This document shows positions 55,128-64,000 of a stretch of 64,000 bases of DNA, in pieces; within the stretch, counting starts at the first letter, position 1; the number at the start of each line of letters is the position of its first letter. The stretch covers positions 16,833,501-16,897,500 of the forward strand of contig CM049413.1 in NCBI GenBank assembly GCA_026929865.2. The letters run 5' to 3'. Made by a program: the position numbers and the translations under genes. The notes below the pieces were generated by a model. It was given only the letters and a program-made list of their open reading frames with translations. It was not told the DNA's origin and did no database searches. This DNA comes from Hyperoplus lanceolatus. Taxonomy: Eukaryota; Chordata; Actinopteri; Uranoscopiformes; Ammodytidae.

Positions 55128-55802
55128 AAAAAACGAGATTAATCTCAAACGTGAGAACAAAACTGGCTAGCGCGCTCGCTAGCTTCTGCGTTCTCGCTCA
55201 CTCTCTCTCTCTCTCGCGAGACGCGACGCGACGCGATTGTCGCAATTTTATTATTATATTAAGGGTTTTGTATTTTTTTATGTTTTACTGTCCCTCATTT
55301 TCACGTGTTCTTTTAATTTAATTAATTACTTAATTGATTACATAGTATATGTTTAAATCACCATAACGGTTATTGATATGTAGAACAGAATACATACAGT
55401 TGTTACCAATCAGGACTTTTACTTTGAAGGATAACAAAACAAGGAAATGATTGTGCAACGCATGTAAACAGAAGTAAAGTGACATTGGTTAGTAGCAACT
55501 CGTGAATATTTCTAATGCAGTTATTGTGAAATTCCTTGACACAGAGAGGCAGTCACAACATCTGTTAGGAAAACCAAACTTCTGTCCAGCTGACCGTCTA
55601 CTTGGCAGTGGCAGTGAGTAGAGTATGAATCTTTTCCGACGCTTTCTATAATTGGATGTCTGCAAAACCCACAGACGCACACCACCCATTAGGCGAACCA
55701 GACAGTCGTTAGACTAGCCCTACTCTGCGTGGCATTGAAGAACAGCACCCTGAGTAACTCATTCATCTCCTCTCTCCATGTTTCGCTAGGCCCTGAGGTC
55801 CC
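55128..55802. promoter_or_regulatory. bidirectional smarcc1/aste1 promoter region
   Basis: Only 675 bases separate the divergent start codons. A CpG-rich block with a palindromic TCTCGCGAGA at 55212-55221 and repeated GACGC lies 85-105 bases upstream of the smarcc1 ATG. TCTCGCGAGA is a known orientation-independent element of TATA-less vertebrate promoters. No TATA box is seen at a suitable place. Confidence 0.6.
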
Positions 55803-58800
55803 ATGGGTGTCCAGGGTCTGACCACCTACGTGGAGGGGAACAGAGACTTCCTCCAAGATGTGAAGTTCAGGGACAGTCGTCTGGTTATTGACGGCTGCAG
55901 TTTGTATTTCCGCCTCTACTTTACCCACGGGTTTGACCAGCAGCATGGAGGGGACTATGATGCTTTTGCTTGCCTGCTCACCGACTTCTTCTCTGCATTG
56001 GAGTCCTGTAACATCCAGCCTTATGTGGTGCTGGATGGAGGTAAGGATTATTAGGAAGCTTCGGAACTCAAACGCCCCATCAGCACCTATTTCAGGCTTT
56101 CTCGACTTTTCACAATTTATGATGCTATAATTAAATGTCTTCTTCATCCTTTAATTTCTTGTTTCCGAGGCAGTTCACATATTCATATAATCTTCGATTC
56201 CCCAAAAATCTCCTATTTCAGTCAGATACACAGGTTCTTACTTAATTCCTATACAACATATTTTCAAAAGATTCATCTCTTGATTTGTATCCTGGTCATT
56301 ATACGTCATCATCATAACATGGATTTCTAACTGAGAGAATCATATGTAGAGGCGATCAAAAAGCCCAATTAAGATCCACCTTTCCCTCCAAAATAATTTC
56401 ATGTAATTTATTTCATTTGAATTTAAGCAAATAAACCAATTTTCTTAACATACTGGTACCCTTTTCCCTAGTTTAATAGTCAGATGTTTGGGTCAACCTT
56501 AGACAATTCTTGAATGAATTCATGTCTGCTAATGTTTGTACTAAACTAAATACAAATTCATTTAAACCTGTACTAAGTATTTGTTTATCTGAAGTTGTAA
56601 CACCCAAACAAACACATTGCATTTCTGTCTCTCTTTGTATTGGTTATAAGGGATTGACCCCAGTGACAAGAAGTTCCCCACTCTGCGCCAGCGTCTGCAG
56701 TCCAAGATAAGGGAGGCGGACAGTCTCGCTCACGGCCGCAACGGCTCTGTCCTCCCCATCCTCACAAGAGATGTCTTCATTCAGGTCCTCATCCAGAGAG
56801 GTGTCCCACTGGTCCAGTGTCCGGCCGAGGCTGACTGGGATATTGCATGCTTGGCTCACCAGTGGAAATGCCCGGTTCTGACCAATGACAGCGACTTTTA
56901 TATCTTTGACCTGCCAGGTGTGAGAAGCGACAGGATTTTTCTGACTGTACTCAAACCAGGATTCAAGTAGACATTTGTTATGAATGGTTTTTATAGCATC
57001 TAACTTGATTATTTTTTAACATATTTTACTCTTATCTTAGGTGGTTACCTGCCGCTCAGTTTCTTCCAATGGACCAACCTCAACGGCAAAGCCTCTCACC
57101 GCTACATCTCGGCTAGGTGCTACACCACTGACAGGCTGTGTCGCTGGTTTGGGGGCATGAACCGAGAGTTGCTTCCTCTATGTGCCGTCCTGATCGGCAA
57201 CGACTATGTCGCTCCGAAAGATGCCGAAGCTCTCCTGTATCTGTTGAACGTGAGTGCAATAGGGAGAGGTGGAGGCAGGGGTAAAGGCAGGGCACCAGCT
57301 TCCCGCATTGAAGGCCTCCTCGCTTGGCTGTCGTCTTTCCCAAGTCCGGTGGAGGCCCTGGGGGATGTGAGCAGGCTAATGGGGGAGGAGGAGAGAAGAG
57401 ATGGAGGGGGTAAGGGGAAGGGTGGACAGAAGGGTGGGCTTAGTTCTCAGCTGTGGGCAGCTATGCAGGAGTACCGTGTGGACCCTCAGAGCTCTCTGGC
57501 TGTCTGGTTCTCCGGAGCTAAGGCAGCTCCTGGAGGGTGGACCTCTGGGCTGCCGGAGTGTCTGTCGCTGGCCGCAGCACAGGGACTGTTAGCCCCCATG
57601 GTGGTAGATGCTCTGGTGATGCACAGGGTCCTGCTAATCCCACAGGTGGAGAACAGCAAGCTAGCCAGCAGCCACTGTAGCGCCAGAGCCATACGCCAGG
57701 CTGTGTATGGGATATTACTGCAAGATGTCGTAGCAAAGAACATTGGCCAGGGCACGAGAGGTGGGAGAGGGACAGGGAGAGGGGGGAGCGGGAGGGGACG
57801 GGGAGGTGTTCAGGTTGGCGGAGGCAGGGGCAGGGCAACATGTTACCAACACAGCAGCAGGGTGTAAACAACGGAGCAGCCGATGCAACTACAGAGCAGG
57901 CTCAGGGCTCTAGTGCCCCAGCAGTGTGTGTAGAGGAGTACGATCGCACCGATCTGAGCTTGAAGAAAACCCAAGCCGAGGCACATCCACCCAGAACCCC
58001 CCTACGTCTGGCTACACTCGGTCAGGTAAACATGAAAGCAACATATATATATATGTTTCCTTTAATAGCAACAATTTTTTATTATTTTTTTAAATACATT
58101 TTTTATGTGATTTTTTCACATTTCCAAATGTTTTTATCCAGGCGCCCGCGACAGTTCGTCTCAGTGTCCTGTTAGAAGTCTTGGGGATAAAGGAGTCTGC
58201 CCTGGCTCCCGTTCCTCTCCACCTGAGGCTGGCCGTAGCAGTGACAGGCTTCTGGCTGCGAGAGGCCATGCCAACGCCCCCACCGGTCCACCTCCAGGCT
58301 TTGGTGCTGGGCATGGTTTACAGAGAACTCTCCTGGAACAACCAGATGGGACCTACCCACTACCAACATGCAGGTAAATTGTGTTGTGTCTCCGCAAGAT
58401 AACCAAACACTAACATGTGTCTCGATAACAACAAAAAAAATGTCTATCTTTAATGGTCCTAAAATCTGTTTTCTTCTTAGCCACGCAGCTAAACTGTGCC
58501 GTGGAGCGTAACGTGTTGGCAGGGCTGGATCGACAGCGCGTGAGGCCGGGGGAGAGGCGGGGCTTGGATGTCGGAGCGGCTCACAGTTTCAGCCAATGGC
58601 AGGCCTGCCTCTGGAGTGCGCTGTGTCTCAATCAGCTATTGCTGCTGCCAATGCCTGAACCCCACCTGTCATTGTAAGACACATAGTAATACAGGACACA
58701 CAAAAAGCAGCTCATTATATAAGTCTCAAATGCCACGGTGGCAAAATCTAATCGCTTGTTCCCGACCAACTTTTCAGATGTTAAACGGAGGTCTAGAACT

Positions 58801-59773
58801 AACTTATGTTTCGCAAATTTCTTTAATTATAGACAGCACCATGCCCATGAAAGTCAAATCAATACTCCTAAAAGGGTTGGTTCACCCAAACCACAATAGA
58901 CTTTTCTTGCCAAATGGGATCTGCTCATGCCAGTTTCAAGTGCAGGGGTTTTGACAGAACTGTTCTTTTAAGATTTCTGCTGCCACTCTTGTACAATAGA
59001 GGTTGATGGAAATTTGTTTATGGCGCTATAAAAGAACACGCAAAGTATTTGAAAAATTAGGTCAAGAGTAACTGAGACACTGTTTCCGGAATATCTGTTT
59101 CGGTTGAATGACATTTTCAATTTCTATTTGGCTCTGTTACATTGGGATATACGGCTCCGGAAAAAATTAAGAGACCACTCCAAATGTTCAGTGTCTCTTG
59201 TTTTACTCTTTAAAGGCATATGTTTAAGTAGAATGAACATTTTGATTTTATAATATAAACTACTGACAACATTTCTACCAAATTCACAATAAAAACATTG
59301 TCAACTAGAGCATTTTCAATGAGTAATGTAGAGATAAAGATTTAAGAAAAATACAGAATCTCTTAATTTTTTCCAGAGCTGGAAATAAGACAATGGCTGC
59401 AAGATACATTATTTTCTGTAATTTGTCCGCCTCCCTCTCCCTCTGTGTGTGTCCCAGGTTGTTCAGTGGTACCTTGGTGCACGGACTCCTCCGGTATCTG
59501 AAAGGGGGCCGAGCTCCTGAATCCCTGTTAGCCGGAGGCCACTTGTCGGGACAGCTCTACTTCTCATTGGTGGACGCCGTGAGGACCTGTAGCTCCAAAA
59601 CCCCTAACCCTTCTTCTGCAGCAGGGAAGAGGAAGAGAGGCAGAGGAAGAGGAAGCAGAGGGAGAGCAAGAGGGGGAAGTGGAAGTGGGAGAGGGAGAGG
59701 AGCGGGCAGAGGGACTGAGGAGATAAACAACAGGTTTGCTCTCCTGATGAGCGAGGAAGAGTTCGATGATTGA
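55803..59773 (+). CDS. aste1: asteroid homolog 1 (XPG/FEN-like family), one frame break
   Basis: Exons: 55803-56040, 56651-56917, 57041-58025, 58142-58373, 58481-58673 and 59458-59773 (stop TGA 59771-59773). The start is the first ATG, giving MGVQGLTTYVEGN, the XPG-N terminus of this family. Acidic nuclease-type motifs are present: VIDGCSLYF (where XPG nucleases carry the first metal-binding Asp), CPAEADWDIA and LTNDSDFYIFDL. The later region includes LLPLCAVLIGNDYV and a C-terminal tail rich in Arg/Gly (GKRKRGRGRGS). ASTE1 is a putative structure-specific nuclease linked to DNA-damage responses. The exon sum is 2231 nt, two over a multiple of three: in exon 3 the frame changes between about 57740 and 57840, inside a purine-rich RGG-coding tract. 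This could be an assembly or real indel, or a small unrecognised intron. Confidence 0.88.
56041..56650 (+). other. aste1 intron 1
   Basis: AT-rich intron, GT-AG bounded (GTAAGG to TTATAAG). Nothing else is supported. Confidence 0.7.
58674..59457 (+). other. aste1 last intron
   Basis: GT-AG intron carrying the inverted-repeat element at 59155-59378. No other feature is seen. Confidence 0.7.
59155..59378. mobile_element. MITE-like inverted-repeat element (224 bp)
   Basis: Left end CTCCGGAAAAAATTAAGAGA and right end, inverted, CTCTGGAAAAAATTAAGAGA match at 19 of 20 positions. The interior is AT-rich and non-coding. Superfamily is not certain. Confidence 0.7.
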
Positions 59774-60672
59774 TTGACTGAGGCACATGACAAACTAACA
59801 CATCAATGCAAAGGCCTTGCTATAGGGGGCCAAATGAGGACATTCCAGTGTTTTTATGAACTACACTCAGGGAATGCAACAGATAAGTGTAGATGGATTA
59901 TGTTTACCATTGAGCTTCCACCATTACAATTGAATCCTCCTCAGTATTATTTGCCTATTATCTCAAATCATGTGAAGTCAAGATATCATTTGACATCATT
60001 CTTTTTTTCCAAAGCACACACACTTGCCATATTTTTAGCAGATTTATGAAGAGCTTTTATGAAATGAATATCCTTGTAAATAATGCAACTGTTTTAACAC
60101 TTTCCTTGTTATAAGAGGTCTTATTTCTTTATCATCTCTATTGACCAGAAATATGTATGGCAGCTTATGAGATCTTATGGCATTTTTATCACAATGTCTT
60201 AATGCTCTTTTTGCAATCTGAATGTGCTACTTTGTATATTAAAAAAAAGATCAATTAAACTTAATGTGTTTTTTTTTTCATGTATCACACTCAACCTCTA
60301 CACATCAAAACAGGTTGAATGCATAATCACATGTAGCTCAGAATAAAATGTTCACTCTGTAAAGCCGGCTTTCAGTAACAATGCAGTACCATTTTAATAA
60401 ATGATAAAATACACAACACAACAAAGATTCCGCAATTCATTAATGCAGTACATCTTAACTCTATGCGGTCCGCAACTCAAGATAAAAACAACATTTCAAA
60501 AATCTTTTAAAATAAAAGGACCAATAAGTCTAATTTAATATCCTCACCAGTTTTTCGGATTGGTTTTCTAAAATAATCTGAGAATCCAACAAATAAAAAA
60601 TAATACGGAAAAATACACATAAATATTAACATCTCTTGTGTAGCGTCGTGAAATGACGCAAATTGATAGACA
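59774..60672. other. convergent 3' UTR region of aste1 and klhl7
   Basis: Separates two convergent stop codons. AT-rich with several AATAAA-like hexamers (for example AATAAAATG near 60340). No additional gene is seen. Confidence 0.55.
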
Positions 60673-61475
60673 CTAAATCTTTTTATTGTCCTTTGACGAA
60701 GACGGGGCTGAGGCAGGTAGGCCCACAGCGGCAGTGGATGCAGGTTGTGCCTGGGAGTCTATGAGGTCCATGTCTTCCTCTTCGTTGACTCCACACGTGT
60801 CCACCACGCAGATCAGGCAGTTGGTGACGGGAAACGCTCGCACCTTGCTGCAAGTCACCCACCTGAACGCACAGAGGAAAACTGATTTAGAGACAGGCAT
60901 GGAAGAGGAATAAAGATCAAACCTTTTCAGTAGCGCTGGCTTAATTTCATTCAGGGTTTTAAACAAGCTAGCACTTTTAGATATTCCCCAGTGACAGAAT
61001 TCAACATCATTGTGTTTTGCAGAACTGCAACACTCTTTACCAATATCTAATCTAGTCCTATTGAAATGATTACCTGGCTTAAATAACCAGCCTAAACAAC
61101 AAGTAAAGCAAACAAACAGCCAGAGCCCCAAAAGGGGGGCAAAATAATTTATATTAACCATAATGTCTGTTTAATAAGTTTCAAAGTATTGACACCATTT
61201 CCTACATACCAGTAGGACCAAAGACATCAGCGGTGTCTTTTTAAATAATATATAGTGAAATACATCGACCTGTCAGAATCAGTGTGGTACTCCAGGACAT
61301 GGCCGAGCCGTCCCACTCCTTGGAACCCTGCCAGCACATAGATGACATCGCCGACCGCTGCACACTTCACCGTTACACCTCGCCACGGCATCGGAGAAGC
61401 AGCGCGCCACTCATTACTGGCAATGTCGTAGTACTCCACAGAGTCCAGTCCACCTGGGAAGAAAAAAAACACACA

Positions 61476-61532
<57 letters not shown>

Positions 61533-63855
61533 AGTATCAATGGTGAGGCAGCTAGGACACTCTTGCAACTATCATATTGCTACAGCCACTATGTGCAATT
61601 GTATACAGTACTATTCTTCATCATTGTAGTGTTTGTAGTAATATATCCAGTACCGATTGCCCCCTGCCCTCCAACAGCATAGACCCTGTTGTTGACCACC
61701 GCCAAGCCGTGGTTCTTCCTGGCCTCTCTCATCCCACACAGCTCCCTCCATCTGAGGACATGACCAACACACAGACACACACAGGGGACAAGGGGAGGGA
61801 CCCGAACAGTCAAATTAGAGAGAGCATAGATAATTGCAACGCAACATGACGTCATTAATCACTGTTCTTTATTTCACACATTTCAGAAAATAAAATACAA
61901 ATTGTCAAGCTTAAAAGAAGGCCATTTATCCCTTTTCCAGAGATGTCTTTAAGATACTTGGATTTTACCCAAACACTAATATTAATTAACATGCAAGTAC
62001 ATAATAAGGATATTTCCTCAAATTGACTTATTATTGATTGATTACATATCAATAAGGAAGCAGCCTTTCCCCATATTATTTTTAGATATAAAAAAAAAGA
62101 GCCAAACAAAATAAAAAAACATCCTTTCGGTCTTGCAGTTGTGAGGTGTATGTTTAACTCACTGTTGCGTGCTGGGGTCATACACCTCACAGTTGTTGAG
62201 GACCCTGCCGGACACATTGTTGCCCACTGTCCCTCCACAGACGTAGATGAGTCCGTTGGCCTCCACTGAGCCGTGGCTGCAGCGGGCCATCAGCATGCTG
62301 GCTTTCACCTGCCATGACTCAGTTCTGGTGTCGTAGCATTCGAAAAGGTCCAGGGCTGAGCTGCCTGCAGACACACAGTGCACGACACCAGGATTTTAAA
62401 CAGGGTTCTTCCCACACATATTTACAGATACATTTTCAATTCAATTTTAGACCAATTTCCATAACCTTATTTAGGACTTGTTTCACTATCAAATGGCTCA
62501 AAAATGAAACTCATTTCTCTATAGGCCATGTATTATGTTTGTCATTTAAAACCCATATATTATTAAACATGCACTTCCCATGCATTCCTGTGGATAAGAA
62601 CACAAGCAACATTTTAAACAACAGTAATTCAAATAACTATTTTACATAACATTAGACATGTTTTGGAATTTTCATGAACAGGTAGCGAAACGTAGTCTAA
62701 ATCCAAACTTTTCCAAAACATTCAGTTATTTCCAACCCGTTTCACACTTCTTCAAATTTCATACATTTTCCAGTAATTTCATGACCGTGGGAACACCGTT
62801 TAAAGCCTTCAAAAGTGAGATGTCTTTCCCTGTGTGAATGCTCCTCATCGTCACTTATTTTTCTACACCAAAAAGCCAAGCACTTGACTATCGCCAACCA
62901 CACTCAGCAAACACACAAACCTTCCCAATCCGAGGTCCCAACTTCAGTTCAGCCCTTTCCCCTGCCCTGTGCTCACCCACTTCTGACCCCCCGGAGGTGT
63001 AGATCTTGCCCTGGGAGGCGCAGGCGGCCAGGCTGTCTCGAGGCGTGGGCGGACCCAGCTTGGAGTACCAGCTGTCCTTCAGGACATTGTAACAGTCCAT
63101 GCGTTTGATGGGGAAGAGTTGAGAGCCACCCAGGATGTACACCACGTTGTCCCAGAAGACAGCACTGGCATCCCGGCGCTTCTCAAAGGGGCAGCGGATG
63201 TCCGTCCAGCTGGAGTCCTGTATGGAAAAAAAAGCCAGACTGACACTTTACCACTGGCACATTGGACTTTATTTGGAATTAACTATACAAAACTATAGCT
63301 ATACTGTTTGTGTTCTGTCTTCAGCAACACCTTAGAAACAAAAAAAAAACTGCTCAAAAAACTCAAATTATATTGTTCTAAAGGTATATGAAGATGTTGA
63401 GAAGCTTTTCTGGACCTACATAACCGCTCTTATTTTCTATACATTAATCAAAGAAAATACTTTTTTGTATTTACAGCCATCAATGTCCATTTTATTTCTC
63501 TTGGTTGGCTATAACAAATCAACCAAACCCGTCAAACAGTTCACAAAAAAAAAACCCGATGGAACCTGATCCAATGAATATAACTTGTACAGCAAAAAAC
63601 ACTGTAAAGCCAAAGAGGTCTGGAAGATTCACACTTGAAAGTCGTACAAGGAGATATAGATTTAGTATATGATACATTTAATGTTTTTTTTGTTGCATGT
63701 GAAGCCCTGTACCTTGGGGTTGAAGTAGCGGCAGGACTGCGGCTGTGAGCCTCCAAACAGGGCGATGCGGTAGTCGTGCTTCTTGCGTCGCGGTCGGCTG
63801 CTCTCTCCCAGATCCTCCCGATCCTCCAGAGACAGCAGGTGGTAGCGCATCCCAC
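60673..63855 (-). CDS. klhl7: kelch-like protein 7, Kelch-repeat half (5' partial)
   Basis: Minus-strand exons, 5' to 3': 63713-63855, 62977-63217, 62163-62364, 61654-61751, 61270-61453 and 60673-60862 (stop TAG 60673-60675). They total 1058 nt, about 352 residues, with consistent phases. Six Kelch blades are visible, each with a hydrophobic-GG and a downstream Y/W: ALFGGSQPQSCRYF, VYILGGSQLFPIKRM, IYTSGGSEV, IYVCGGTVGNNVSG, VYAVGGQGAIGG and IYVLAGFQGVGRLGH. The segment KVRAFPVTNCLICVVDTCG is diagnostic of KLHL7 as I recall it. The BTB and BACK domains lie beyond the right edge. KLHL7 is a substrate adaptor for CUL3 ubiquitin ligases. The C-terminus runs about 34 residues past the usual end (NEEEDMDLID, then Ala/Ser-rich, ending DNKKI). 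Confidence 0.92.
61474..61528 (+). repeat. (CA)n tract beside klhl7 acceptor
   Basis: CA run, (TG)n in the klhl7 transcript, separated from the exon at 61270-61453 by a short T-rich acceptor. Confidence 0.96.
61752..62976 (-). other. klhl7 introns flanking exon 62163-62364
   Basis: Two AT-rich introns (61752-62162 and 62365-62976) with correct GT-AG borders on the minus strand. No other feature is seen. Confidence 0.6.
63218..63712 (-). other. klhl7 intron
   Basis: AT-rich intron between the two most 5' exons visible. Nothing else is supported. Confidence 0.6.
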
Positions 63856-64000
63856 CTGGGAACAAAAACAAAGGCTGTTTGTGTGTGCTCATGACGTCAA
63901 CACCCAGCTGTCAATTTTCTCTAATTTATCTAAATCATCCAATCTACTGTGCATTCATTTGCCAACTTGCATGAATACAGTTAAGTCAGTAAATGATGGC
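63856..64000 (-). other. klhl7 intron running off the window
   Basis: Begins (in gene sense, ends) at the acceptor TTTTTGTTCCCAG before exon 63713-63855. Upstream exons lie outside the window. Confidence 0.6.

Overview
The window is nuclear DNA from a ray-finned (teleost) fish. It has spliced vertebrate genes with short GT-AG introns, very many long (CA/TG)n microsatellites, a tRNA-derived SINE with a V-SINE-type core, LINE 3' ends and non-autonomous hAT elements typical of fish. Nothing bacterial, phage or CRISPR-like is present. All gene models below were assembled by eye from splice sites, reading phase and remembered protein families; no search was run.

Layout, left to right: (1) 708-6173 (+), last seven coding exons of a copine, best fit copine-4 (cpne4). 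(2) 8269-14544 (+), complete ten-exon mrpl3, mitochondrial ribosomal protein uL3m (341 aa). (3) About 14.7-27 kb, gene-poor, with three 0.83-0.94 kb hAT-like non-autonomous elements, a LINE 3' end and many microsatellites. (4) 27116-27880 (-), an orphan exon-like ORF with 7-residue His/Pro/Ser repeats. (5) 30178-40985 (-), complete cspg5 (neuroglycan C, 486 aa, or 507 aa with a 63-nt cassette exon). (6) 43.4-46.4 kb (+), degenerate tandem units with interferon-response-like promoter motifs and short exons for a tiny single-pass membrane protein I do not recognise. (7) 46819-55127 (-), complete 28-exon smarcc1 (BAF155-type SWI/SNF subunit, 955 aa). (8) 55803-59773 (+), aste1 (asteroid/XPG-like nuclease family), head to head with smarcc1 and with one reading-frame break. 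(9) 60673-63855 (-), the six-repeat Kelch half of klhl7, whose 5' part lies beyond the window.

The genes do not form a pathway: membrane trafficking and signalling (copine), mitochondrial translation (mrpl3), neural proteoglycan (cspg5), chromatin remodelling (smarcc1), a putative nuclease (aste1) and a CUL3 ubiquitin-ligase adaptor (klhl7). From memory, human ASTE1, MRPL3 and CPNE4 are neighbours on 3q22, CSPG5 and SMARCC1 on 3p21, and KLHL7 on 7p15, so the window mixes three mammalian synteny blocks.

The least explained parts are the tandem small-membrane-protein units at 43.4-46.4 kb and the orphan exon at 27.1-27.9 kb, whose splice phase would fit it as an alternative last exon of cspg5. 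Smaller microsatellites not listed one by one lie near 1559-1605, 5375-5427, 9358-9390, 11755-11783, 18668-18701, 33316-33339, 38148-38189, 41474-41506, 46701-46748, 47290-47324 and 53080-53109.
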